DNA of 64,000 nucleotides, from assembly GCA_004154925.1 (NCBI GenBank), contig QJNS01000131.1, forward strand, positions 150,999 to 214,998. The letters run 5' to 3'. Position numbers and translations under genes: made by a program. Below, in pieces: positions 24,819-36,400 of the stretch. Each line of letters starts with the position of its first letter. Position 1 is the first letter of the stretch. Origin of the DNA: Monosporascus cannonballus. Lineage: Eukaryota > Ascomycota > Sordariomycetes > Xylariales. The notes under the pieces are model-generated. The model ran no database searches, was not told where the DNA came from, and saw only the letters and a list, made by a program, of their open reading frames with translations.

Positions 24819-25600
24819 AAACTTAAAAACATTTATTAAAAATTGTTATATAATTGAAAAACCAAATTCGGGTTAAATTATACTAATATTATCAAAATAC
24901 TCCAAATTGTAAAAGTTATTTAAAAACTAAAAGATTTTAATTTATTATTATATAAATTTAAAATTTATTAGAAAGCTATTAATACAAAAATACCTTTAAA
25001 ATTTACAAAACTTATTATATAAATATTAAAAATTTAAAACCTTATAAAATATATAGTTAAACTTTAAGATAGAAAGTTCAAAGGGTTCAATTTTTAATAA
25101 ACTTATTAATACTTAAAATATTAAAATTTAAAAATACTAAATTAAAAATAAGTTATAATAAAAATCTCGCTTATAAATATATAACTAATTTGCAGAATCT
25201 ATATAATAACGTTATTAAAAATAAAACATTTTCAATTTTTATTAACATAATTAAAATACCATTAATTAAACAAATAATATATTACATTTAATTTTTAAAA
25301 CGTATAACACCGTATTAAAATAAATTTAGAAAAAAATTAAAAACTCCGTGTTTAATAGAGCATATAAATATTATAAATATCGAATTATATTTACAAAGCC
25401 TATTAACGTTTCTGTAAATTTCTACCTGTTAATTATCATTATTTTTGAAAGCCTTCTCGATAAATTTATATTTATATATTTCGACAATGTACTTCTTTAT
25501 TTAAAAACTTTAAAAATGTATAAAACATTACTTAAATATTCGAAACTTTACAAAAAGTAAACGTTAAATTGACGGTAGTAAAGATTATATAATAGATTTA
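24819..25600 (+). pseudogene. Older Ty3/gypsy reverse transcriptase remnant
   Basis: A 70-codon frame at 25348-25560 reads as the gypsy RT palm. AYKYYKYRIIFTKPINVSVNF matches the family's [21 protein letters not shown] block. The catalytic site appears as Tyr-Phe-Asp-Asn, followed by LLYLKTL...TLLKYSKLYKK. It differs from the RTs of E1, E2, E4 and E5. The copia element ends just upstream, so E3 probably inserted into this element. Its other parts were not clearly recognised. Confidence 0.65.
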
Positions 25601-25994
25601 AAAAGTAAGCTTTTTAAAATCAATTTATACTTCGAACTATATTTAAAATAAAAACTTTAAATTAAAAATAAATAAAACCCAATTTATTTTTAATATAATA
25701 AACGTTAGAAATATATAGCAAATCCTATAATTTATTCAATACGAATATAATTCACATAAAAAATATAAAATATAATTACATTATTACTACAATTAAGTAT
25801 TAAAAATATAGTTTAAGAAAATTAAAAGTTTTTAAAAGTGATTAAAAGGCTTTTTAGTAATTTAAAAAAGTAATTACGAAAATATTAATAATAAAATCAC
25901 CTAGCGTCGGCAAAAACACGTTTAACACTCGATATCTTAATTTACGTTTTAAAGATTATTTTAAAATAATTTAAAAACTAATATCTAATATTCT

Positions 25995-26419
25995 TATTAT
26001 AAGACAAAAATAAGGGCGTAACTATTATATTATTAAAAATAAAACGTTATTAGCTCGAATATTAACCGTATTATTTTATTTTATATATGTACAAAATATC
26101 ACTTAATACTATAGTAATAGGTTTTTTAAAAATTATTTAACCGTTCGGTAATTTTCGAATTATGCGTTAGTTTAAGCCCTATATTTAAAGTAATTATATT
26201 AATTATAAATCCGTTTCGTACCTATTCTTTATATACGGAATAAGTTAATTATTTAATATAGAAATCGAACGTATAATTTAAAAAAAAGCTGACAAACTGT
26301 TACCATACAAGAACAAGGGCGTAACCATTATATTACTAAAAATGGAACGTTATTAGCTCGAGCACTGACCGTCTCGTTCTACCCTATATACCTACGAGGT
26401 ATTACTTAGTATCGTAATA
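25995..26419 (+). mobile_element. T1: TRIM-like element with ATTCT duplication
   Basis: This is a 425-bp non-coding element with terminal direct repeats at 25995-26119 and 26298-26419. It is flanked on both sides by ATTCT (25990-25994, 26420-26424). The ends are TATTATAAG... (mutated TGTTAC...) and ...CGTAATA (presumably from ...TAACA). Short direct terminal repeats, no coding capacity and a 5-bp duplication match terminal-repeat retrotransposons in miniature (TRIMs). The strand is assigned by taking TGTTAC as the left end and is arbitrary. Confidence 0.75.
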
Positions 26420-26529
26420 ATTCTATTATTTTAAAACGTTACGAAATAAAAAACTTAAATATTCGATTTATAATAAAGAACTATTAATAATTATTTTTAT
26501 TTTCAAAAATAATACTTTTTAATAGAATT

Positions 26530-27002
26530 TATTATAGTTATAAGTAGTATCTTGTAAGTATATAAAGTAGAATAAGGCGGTTAGTGTTCGAGCTAATAAC
26601 GTTCTACTTTTAGTAGTATAATGGCTAAACTTTTATTCTTTTATGCCGTAACAGTTTATTAGCTTTTTTATAGATTGTAGGTTCGATTTTTAAACTGGGC
26701 AATTAATTTCCTCTACTGGCTAGATACGAAACGGGCTTTTATTTAGCGTAATTATTTTAAATACAAAATAAAATTAATGCGTAATTCGAAAAATTGCTAT
26801 ATAAAAACGGGTTTTCGGTAGAAGATTTTGAACTTTTAATTAGTTATATAGATATAATACAATTAAAGAAGGTGTTATTATTATAATTCTAGGTAATACC
26901 TAATAGGTATATAGGGAAAAACAAGGCGGTTAGTATTCGAGCTAATAACGTTCTACTTTTAGTGGTATAATAGCTAGATTTTTGTTTTTCTGTGCCGTAA
27001 CA
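26530..27002 (-). mobile_element. T2: TRIM-like element, inverted next to T1
   Basis: 473 bp, with two terminal repeats of exactly 124 bp (26530-26653 and 26879-27002) in the opposite orientation to T1, only 110 bp away. No matching flanking duplication was found. The - strand start TGTTACGGCA is intact at the right end. Confidence 0.72.
26611..26690 (+). other. tRNA-gene-like boxes across T2 repeat/internal junction
   Basis: The + strand carries TAGTAGTATAATGGCTA at 26611-26627, like the D-arm (A box) of fungal tRNA genes, and GGTTCGATTTT at 26680-26690, close to the B-box consensus GGTTCGANTCC. The 50-odd bases between them exceed a plain tRNA and would need an intron-like insertion. The B-box-like motif also appears as CGTTCGATTTC in T1 and ATTCGATTTC in T4 (reverse strand). 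This is suggestive only. Confidence 0.3.
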
Positions 27003-29078
27003 TATTTTTTAGATTTCGAAAAATTCTAGTTATAATCGTTATATTAGTTATTAACTTTCGTTTTAAAAGTTTTATTTATAAACTTTTTTTAAAAAATAAA
27101 CTAAACGTGAAAGCGAATATTTTAAAAAATAACGTAAAAGTATATATAGTTTTTTAGCTTATTAAAAGGTTGCTAAAAAGATAAATAATCTATAACGGCG
27201 GAAAAATAAAAAGTTGAAAAGCTTTATTAGAAAATTAAAGCATTTATATTTTTAACAAAAAACTTTTAAAAAAGAGTTATAAAAATATTGAAAGGGATTT
27301 AAAGTTAAATTAATTTAAAAACGTAAAAGATATCAAAAAAGCAATAAAGAATATATACATATCAAATATAGCTTATTTTGAAAGTAGGCGTTATAGTAAA
27401 GGCGTTTAATTTTTTTGGATTAACATGCCGTAAAGATTAATTTAAAATTTAAATTGTTATTGCTTGCAATTTTAGTTATATTAAAAATGATTAATTAGAA
27501 TTTTATCGATTAAATGATTTAATTAAGCTTTTTCTATTCGTTAAATACTTAAAAAGCTTATAAGTGCTTTTTTATATTGGTAATTTTTAATGTAATTAAA
27601 TACTGAATTTTATTTTTACAGATTTTAAACTCTAGTACCTTTTTAATTTCGTACTTTTTAATATATTTTTTCGACTTTTAGTTTTATATTTAAAACGTCG
27701 TTTTTAAGCATTAGTTCAAGTAAAGGAATGGAAAATATAGGATGCATTTTTATATTTTTAAATAGTGATAATTCGTAATTGGTTGTAGAAATAATTTTAT
27801 TAGTTTTAAATAAGCCGAGTTTTTTAAAATTCAGCTTAGTATTAAGCTTTTACATTTTAATTTATAAAATATTAAACGTTATGTTTTGCTTTTAACATTA
27901 AAGAAAATATTATTTCGCTTTAATAAAACTGTGTTTTTATTTTTTATTCTAATATTAAACTATGTTTTGCTGCAAACATTTAAGTCTGTTCGAAAATAGC
28001 TTGGAATTATTTTAACTTTTAATATTATCGCTTTTATGTTTAATATTAATATAATAAAGTTTATAACTTTTTCAAGCGATTTTATTAATTGTTAAGTTTT
28101 TATAGTATGTTTATACATTTTTATATAAAGGAATACTTTTATATTCTTTTTAATCAATCATTTATAAATAATTTATACTAACAATAAAGTTTTTCCGTAG
28201 ATATTGTGTAAATAATTAAGATAACTTGGAAAATATTTTTTAAACGTTTACTTTAATCATTTTGCTTATTTATTTATTTTTCTACAGTATATCGTAAAAA
28301 GCTTTAGCTTAATATTTACTTATTTAAAAAGCTGATTTTAGATTTAAAAATAAATATTATATTTCAGTCGAAAACGAAAATTTTGATATTTTGTATTTAT
28401 TAAAGTAATTTCGTATAAAAGCGTAATTTAGTTATTTTATCGTTACGTTCTTTAAAAAGAGAAAAAGTACTTATATCTGATAAATTTGTAGATAATTATC
28501 TTTATTTCGTTATTTTCGATTTTAATAATTAAGCTTTTAAATTGAAATTAATTAAAAATAAAAGTCTGAACTACAATATTTTATATTTGATTAAAAATGA
28601 TTGTAAATTTGAGCGAAGTATTGAAATTATAAAGATTTACGTTAGTTTTATTACAAATACTAAAAGTTTAATTATTAAATTCGGTTATTTTCTACTTTTA
28701 AAAATTAATGTTTTTTATAAACGTTTAGTAATTATGAAAATTGCTTAATAAGGATATAATCAATGTTTAAAAGGTTTTACAACGAGCTTTTTTTATTAGC
28801 TTAGAAAAATATTAATTTTTAATAGATTATATCATTATAAAGCACTATTTGTATTAAGTTTTAATATTTTTATATCTCGCTTAAAAACTTTGAAAGCGTA
28901 ATCTCATTTATAAATAAAAAAATTCGTTAAAATGCTGTTTTCTTAATATAATACATTTTAAACTTATATTTTAACCAATCGAATAATTAAATAATCTATC
29001 GTTTATTTAATTTTTATATCTTTAAAAATCGAATATAATTTTTATAATTAAAATAAATATCTAGAAAAGTTTAAATTC
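27003..29078. other. AT-rich DNA, nothing recognised
   Basis: Strongly AT-rich sequence between T2 and T3. A 68-codon frame at 28542-28748 is Lys/Asn/Ile-rich with no motif and is expected by chance at this composition. No termini or domains were found. Confidence 0.45.
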
Positions 29079-29552
29079 TGTTACTGTATAGAAAAACAAA
29101 ACTCTAGCTATTATATTATTAAAAGTAAAACGTTATCAGCCCGAACATTAATCGTTTTGTTCTACTTTATATATTTATTAGATGTTACTTGGGGTTATAA
29201 TAGTAGAATTTTCTTTAATTGTATTATCTCGATATAACGTATTAAACGTTAAACTCTCTTTATCGAGAAACCGGTTTTTGCATGGCGATTTTTCGAATTA
29301 CGCGTTAATTTTATCCTATATTCGAAATAATTATATTAATTAGAAATTCGCCTCCTACTTAGCTAATAAGGTATATTAGCTACTCAATTTAGAAATTAAA
29401 CGCGCAACCTATAAAAAGGTTAATAAACTGTTACGGCACAAAAAAATAAAAGTTTAGCCATTATATTACTAAAAGTGAAACGTCATTAGCTTGAGCACTC
29501 ACTGCCTTGTTCTGCTCTATATATTTACAAGGTGCTACTTAGAAGTATAAAA
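29079..29552 (+). mobile_element. T3: TRIM-like element
   Basis: 474 bp, with terminal repeats at 29079-29202 and 29429-29552, both 124 bp, in the same orientation as T1. The repeats share the order TGTTAC..., ATTATATTA, AAAGT(G/A)AAACGT, then a TGTTCTRCTYTATATAT block. No flanking duplication is visible (aattc versus aaaca), so the end or the flank has changed. Confidence 0.7.
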
Positions 29553-30547
29553 AAACAACTGGTTTTACTAAATCGAATACAATTAAAATAAAAGAAGATT
29601 TTGCCGTCGAATTTTATAATTTAATTAGCGCGCATAGCGCGAAAATCCCATTAATTTAAATGATTTTTCTTTCGGAAGCGATTTATTATAGTAAAATCAG
29701 TTAAAGAATTTAAAGGGTGTTTTTAGTACGAGGCTATTTACAGTTGTTATCTTTAAAACAAAAATTATTTAAAATAGAAATAATATTACGAAAATAAACT
29801 TTTTGTTTTAGAAAAAACTCCTTTTAATATTTAACGTAAGTTTAGAACGATTAAATCTGAGCTACTGTTTTTAGCCTTCTTAAGTAATATAGAATTAGAT
29901 TATATAAATTAAATAAATTTATAATATATTTACGAAAAAGAATTGTTAAATTAGTTTTTTATATAAATAACCATCTTCATATTTTCGTGTCTTAATTATT
30001 AATATAAGGTTTACAATTTAAGTTTTATTCTTTAATTAAAGAAAAGTGTAAAATTATTTTACCTAATAAATTTATAAATTTTTTCACGTTTTGTTATTGC
30101 TTATAAATTAAAGCTCTTTTCGAATACTACTTATACTTTTAAGTAAATATATAACAAGTTTGTTATATAACAGCGCTTTCGTATATATAAGCATAATTGT
30201 CGGCTAATAATTAATATTTAGCAATATTATTATAATATAAGATTAAGATTTTATCGTAAAGCTAGGTAATAATAAGCTGCTTTAGTAATTATACTACTTA
30301 TATTAAGTATAGCTTTTATATAAGTTATTTATAAATAACGTACTAGATTAATAAAAAAGATAAAAAAGCTAATAAATTAATCTTTGATTTCGTTTTAAGT
30401 TTTTTAACTTTAATTAAAAATATCTTAATTTTAATAATATTATTTATTTTATAAAGGAAATAAAATTCAATATAATTATCCAACTCACGAAATAAAACAC
30501 CCAATATAATTTTAAAAGTTATATTTAATGTATAATATTCTTAACTC
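29553..30547. other. AT-rich repeat DNA incl. dispersed repeat copy 2
   Basis: No gene. 29800-30200 is the second copy of the dispersed repeat also seen at 9290-9700. A small G+C spot with alternating GCGC lies near 29626-29645. Confidence 0.4.
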
Positions 30548-30840
30548 TGCCGAACTAGTCAGCGGGTATAAGGTTCACTATAGTCGACGCTTATCGACAA
30601 CTACTCGGCTTTAAACTAAGGCTTTATAAAACTAAAATATAATTTATTCCAATCGTAAAAATTATAAATTAATTATCATATAGAAAAATATTAAGTACAA
30701 TATTTATAGTGCAAATTATATCGTGTAATACTTTTTATATATTAGGCTTAGCTTAAAGAATATAGCTTGAACTTAAATATACTTTATATATATAATATTT
30801 TTCAAATTTAATTTAAAAGGTCGACATTATAATCGATACA
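30548..30840 (-). repeat. R2a: unclassified repeat, terminal part
   Basis: It starts TGCCGAACTAGTCAGCGGGT, the reverse of the end found in R2f at 45115-45121 and upstream. A conserved ~100-bp block is followed by an AT-rich part with TATATCGTGTAATAC. Sequences left of 30548 differ from those left of R2b and R2c, so 30548 looks like a true element end. Confidence 0.5.
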
Positions 30841-31207
30841 TTGAAACTGTTATTATTCTTAATTTACGAAAATTAACAACAGTCGAAAAAGAATTTTCGA
30901 TTAAATTTTTATCTTAAATATAAAAACGGTTTTTATTTAATTTTAATTATTAAAATTGCAATACATTTATTATTTATTTATTATCTTAATGTATATTAGC
31001 TTTAAATAAATATTAAGTTTATTTAAATAATACCTAAAATTTAAATATAAATAAATAAAAACGTTAATTATTAACAATATAATTTCAAAATTTAAAATAT
31101 GATTATAAAATAATATTATAATAATTAATTAAAATTTTAATTTAAAAAAAGTTTAATAAATTTGCGTCCTAATAAATTTAAAATATAAAGTATAATGAAG
31201 TGGGGCG

Positions 31208-31220
31208 GGGTGTTACACCC
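31208..31220. repeat. Short palindrome at edge of GC patch
   Basis: GGGTG, TTA, CACCC. On the - strand this gives TGTAACACCCC reading leftward from 31217, a common type of LTR start. AT-rich sequence to the left and normal-composition DNA to the right make 31217 a candidate element border. Confidence 0.35.
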
Positions 31221-31486
31221 ATGGTCAGGCTCGGCTAATCAGAAAGCTCGAGCTTGGCATGTATATTAAGAAGTTCTTTTTCGCCATGGGTTCAACCCCC
31301 AGGCATTTTCGGCGACCATCACCACTTAGCATGCCTTCTGCCATTTTCAGTCATCAAGGTTCAACACCCTTAATACAATCGGAATCAGTTCTTTATTTTT
31401 CGACAATCCTATTTCGTACTGTGACATAAGATAGTTATACGCACTGATCAAGACCAATTCTCCGAACCCCAATTCAATAATTAATA
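31218..31486. other. Small G+C-normal patch, unidentified
   Basis: About 270 bp of roughly balanced composition, enclosed by AT-rich DNA and ending just before T4. It has no open frame of note. GGGTTCAACCCCC near 31290-31302 resembles a tRNA T-arm/B-box, but no tRNA can be folded around it. It may be single-copy host DNA that escaped RIP, or the leader of an element. Confidence 0.4.
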
Positions 31487-31491
31487 TATTA

Positions 31492-31968
31492 TATTACGGC
31501 ACAAAAATAAGGTTGTAATTATTATGCCACTAAAAATAAAACATTATGAATTCGACTATTAACCGTTTTTTTGTCTTATATATTTATAAATTATTATTTT
31601 AATATTATAAAATTACTTTTATTTCTAAATTATATCGTCTTAATATAATTAATTAAAACTTAAAGGCCTTTTATTAAAAATCGCTTAATTATTTGGTAAT
31701 TTTTAAATTATGTGTTAATTTAAGCCTTATATTTAAGATAATTATATTAATTAAAAACCCGCCTTATACGTACCTTTTGTATACGAAATAAGTTAATTAC
31801 CTAATCCAGAAATCGAATATATAACTTATGGAGAAATTGACAAACTATTACAGCACGAGAACAAAGGCATAGCTATCATATTATTAAAAGTGGAACGTTA
31901 TCAGCTCGAGCACTGACCGTCTTGTTCTGCTCTATATACCTACGAGGTGTTACTTTAGTACTCTAATA
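31492..31968 (+). mobile_element. T4: TRIM-like element with TATTA duplication
   Basis: 477 bp, flanked on both sides by TATTA (31487-31491 and 31969-31973). Terminal repeats lie at 31492-31615 and 31846-31968. The second is the best preserved of the family (AAAAGTGGAACGTTATCAGC, GAGCACTGACCGTCTTGTTC). The internal region has no reading frame. A purine-rich ATGGAGAAATTGACAAA stretch lies before the second repeat. Confidence 0.76.
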
Positions 31969-32034
31969 TATTATATTACGTTATTATATAAATTATTTTA
32001 CTGAATAAATTTTAAACTTTTATAAAAATAAATT

Positions 32035-32290
32035 TGACGAATTGTGAAGCCAGCGAGCATAAAGTTTATTATAGTCGAAGTTTATTAGCAATTTTTCGGC
32101 TTGAAAGTAAAGCTTGATATAAATACAATATAATTTAACCTAATCTGAAAAACTAAGAATTCTGTGTCGTATTCGAAAATATGAAATATAATATTAATAT
32201 TATAAAATTATGTAATATAATATTTTTTATAAATTTGAATGTCTGTAAATATTATATTTTAAACTTAAATATATTTTATATAATAAAGAA
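32035..32290 (-). repeat. R2b: unclassified repeat, terminal part
   Basis: It starts TGACGAATTGTGAAGCCAGC and contains the same ~100-bp conserved block as R2a and R2c (AGTCGAAGTTTATTAGCAA, then GGCTTGAAAG). It fades into AT-rich sequence with (TA)n near 32350-32371. Confidence 0.5.
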
Positions 32291-33313
32291 GTAAGTATAA
32301 GTATATATATAATATAAAATTAATATAAGATTAAATAAACTGTTTTTATTATATATATATATATATATATCTTTATAAGTATACGAGATATATTTGGTTT
32401 CAAGTCGTATTTGCTATACTTAGTCAAATATATAGATAATTATTATACGATATAAATTTCGTAAGAAATGCTATGTTATATATCTAATAAATTAAACTTT
32501 AGCTGTATTATTTTATAATATGTTTAAAACATTATATTATATTTTTTATATATCCCATTTTATCACGTAAAATTTTTTTAATAACTTTAGCTTAGCTAGA
32601 AAAATTTAACATAAATATGCTTTTCTCAAAATTGTAGAAATTAACGAAAATATAATTAATATAAGCCACTATTTAAACTACTTATATAATTATAATTAAA
32701 ATATCGATAACTCTTAAGTAAAAGACTTATTAATATAAAATAAAACAAGATTTTACGAATTAAAAGTTAATATTATTTAAAGGCTTTGAAAATAAACCGA
32801 TGAATAAAACGTAATAATGCCGTTATTTATATAACATAGATTTAATTTTATCGAACAACAACTTTCACAATTATTAAGAATGAAATGAGAATGCGAATAT
32901 TTAAAAAAATATATAAATATATTAAAAATTGATTAAATTTAGTTTAAATTTCAATCGCTGTCAATTAAAGTAATAAACACTAATTTTTGTAATAATAAAA
33001 CTTTTCAACAAAGGATTTATTTAAAAAACATAACCATAATATTTATATTTAAAATTTAACAATTTATATAATTGCATCTTTTTAAAATTTCTTGTTTCGT
33101 TTCTTTAAAACTTTTACGTTTTTAATACAAATAATTCCTTTTATTTTTATTATTAATAAAATATGTATTAAATCTTTCGTTTTATTAAAATTATATAAAG
33201 TGGATTTAAATTTAAGCTAAAACTTTCTAGCTAATCTAAAACAAAATAGAAAATTGTTATACGATATAATTTGCACGACACATATGACGTCCAGTTTTCG
33301 AATACGATAATAA
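32291..33313. other. AT-rich DNA with a partial R2 fragment
   Basis: No gene. 33240-33310 has TTATACGATATAATTTGCACG followed by TTTTCGAATACGATAATAAA, matching the AT-rich part of R2 in the opposite orientation to R2b. An inverted arrangement across 32035-33310 is possible. Confidence 0.4.
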
Positions 33314-33402
33314 ATGTATATTTTTATAGTTTTTTATTGTTTTATAGCGTTATTATGTATATTTTTATAGTTTTTTATTGCTTTATAGCGTTATTATGTA
33401 TA
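33314..33402. repeat. 41-bp tandem repeat, 2.2 copies
   Basis: The unit ATGTATATTTTTATAG... occurs at 33314-33354 and again at 33355-33395, with one base difference (T/C), and is followed by seven bases of a third. Near-identity shows a recent local duplication, too short to attract RIP. Confidence 0.85.
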
Positions 33403-36400
33403 ATATATAATTAAAAAATTAAATTAATATGAAATTATGACCTTCAACTTTTTCTTTTTTTTAAAAAAATTTACTATTTGACATTTTATAAACATCTATA
33501 TTTTTTTATAAAATTAATTAGTTTTGTTATTTTTAAAAAATTATATATAGCCTTTTTGCAACATTTATAACAATATTTTATAATAAGACTTTTTTATATT
33601 TCAAACTCATATTAAGCACAATATAATTAAAAATAATAGTATAAATATTAAGTTATTAAATAACCTTTCTTTTTATTGATTTTTCGATTTCTGTTCAAAT
33701 TATCAATATTAAAAAATATTAACGTTATTCCTTATTATAAAAGTTTCATTTTAGCTTCATAATATCAGAGCTTAATTTTCATATTCTACTTATAAATTAC
33801 TAATTATTATTAAATAATTCTTATAAATACTAGAAAGAAATATTTTAAAATTAACTAAAAATACCAGCCTATATTAATCTAAGTATTTTTAGTGTATATT
33901 TTATAATTTACAATAAGTTTACAGTTATTATTAGAATTTCTATTTTTATTTCTATTTTAATTACTTAATTACTTCTTGTTATTTTTAACAGCTAACCACT
34001 TTAGTTACTTTTTAATTCCTTTTATTTCGCAATATAACTTTTTATTTACATTTAAGTTTTTGCATATTTCAATTATAACTATAATGTTCCGTTTATTGTT
34101 ATATTTTAAAATTTTAAAAATTTAAAATTTATTATGTTGTTATATAATGGTTATAATGCTTTATATTGCTTACTTATATATTTTATTTTATTTTATCTAT
34201 AATTTAAATTATGTCTTATATCATTATCAAATAATATTTAAATTTGGAAATCTTAAATACGATATAATTTTCTTTAGAAATCGATTACTATTACTTTTAT
34301 AAATTAAATCGTATCTAAAATTAAATGTTGAAGTCTGTTTTTTAATGATAAATTTTTGAGGTTAATTAAAATTTCGACGGTTTTCGTTGCCCGAAAGCTT
34401 CGTGTGATTTAATTACGGTAAACGAAACGGTTTCCTTAAAGATTTTACTAAAACGGATTATCGATATTATGCATGCGAAACTTTGCAACATAATATTATA
34501 ATTGATTATAATTTGAGAAAATACCGCTGAAGAAATCAAGCTTTAAAATTAATAAAAGTTTGTAAAACCTTTTATTCGTAATTAATGCTTATCATTAAGA
34601 TTTATTTTTATAGCTATTTTTAAAGTTTAGTTTTTAAAGTTTATCGTGTCGAGCTTAATATTTCGTAAGTCCTATTATTTAATTCTGTCGAATTAATTAA
34701 CATTTGTGAAATTTAATAACGTTAAAGTTTGTTAAAAATTACGTATTAATTAGCTTTAAATAAGCGTTTATAAAATTAAAATATAGTTTAAATTCAAAAA
34801 TACTTTGTACAAATTTATATAACAGTATTAAAATTGTAAAGTCATTTTTGCTAATAGACTTAGTAATATAAACTTGGAAAAAATTTAAAGTTTCTAATAT
34901 ATGTAAAATAACAACCGTTTTCGGATTTGTATTTACTAGACCGGTTTATAATAAAAATATTAAAATATTTTAATTATAAAGTTCTATAAAATATCAATAT
35001 AGAGTATAAAATAAAGCGTTTTTATCGTAATTTAGTTTTTATATAATGCATAAATCTATAACTAAAATATTTAAGTTTTATTTTAATTTTAAATTATATC
35101 GAAATTTTTAAAGTATTAAGAAAAATTCTAACAGTTTAATTTTACTAATACCTCGAATTTAAAGTACAAAAATATAAAATAAAATAAAATGAACAAAATA
35201 AAGGTTTTGATATAAAATTAAATATCAAAAATAAAATTTTAATTTATAATAATAAAGTATCGAAACAGAAATACGATTTATTAACTTAGTATTTAAAAAT
35301 CGAGTAGAACAAATATCTATAATTAACGAAATAATTAAGTAAAATTTGCGTTAAACAATTTTAAAATTAACAATAAACAGCTTTAAATAGGAAAGACTTT
35401 ATAAATATATAAATTCTAGTATTTTAAAAATGTTATTAACTCATAAAATAAATCCTAATTTATTAACACTCATTGAAAAATAATTTCACAATTCAAATAT
35501 ATTTATTTATATATAATTTTAATCTTTTGCCTAGAAGTATTATAAAACCTTATAAGACGTCGTATTTTAATGGAAGAAAATCGAAGACAAATTATTTTCT
35601 TTAATAACAAAGTCGTAACTAATAAAATATTAAATAATATTTATACTTGTATTGTTTTTTTCAAAAAAAGATATATCAATCTATTTCCATATAATTAAAT
35701 ATATTAAAATTTCATCTAAATGCTTTCAAATCAAGGCTCTAAAATATAAGTCGAACGATATATTTATACAGGTTTAATAAAGAAAGCAAGTACTATATGC
35801 GTTTTAATTAATTTATTTAAAAAAACCCTTAAAAATAGAGCGTTAATTAATAATTAAAACTAAATATACAAATATAAACCTTTAAAATATAAATTATGAA
35901 TTATATAGAGTGTTTATAATTAACTTTAATTTATTTTCACTTTACTTTATTTACGTTAAATATAATATATCGTTATTGTGTAAATGCAAATTAAATACTT
36001 TTTTAATAATATTTTTTTATTTTAAAGCAATATTTTGATACGGTAGAACTTGTTGCTATTTACAAAAATAAATACTGTTTTAAATTACAATCAAAACTTT
36101 ATAAAACGCCGTATTAAAGCGTTTCGGTATTAAATTAAAAAAGCGTAAAAATAATTAATTACGCATTGGCAATTTTTTTAAAAAAGTTCTTTTAGCGATA
36201 TATATTAAATCTTTAGAAAAATCTCAAACTATAAAGCAAGTTTATTAATCTTGTTTTTTTAAATATATTTATGTATAAATTCATATGTAATTCTTTTTAT
36301 TGTACACTTTAAATTTTGTATTAATAATTATACACTTCTTTAGTTAATTAACATAAAATGTAATTAAGAACTAATTTTGTTCTAAAATTAAATCTTTTAA

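Noticed and set aside
24654..24839. 61-codon frame in the copia 3' LTR
   Set aside because: LTR sequence; spans the LTR end and has no coding signature.
25995..27002. True tRNA genes
   Set aside because: A- and B-box-like motifs are present, but no acceptor stem or anticodon arm can be closed, and the units repeat as terminal direct repeats of an element.
28542..28748. 68-codon Lys/Asn/Ile-rich frame
   Set aside because: Composition is what random AT-rich DNA gives; no motif and no conserved context.
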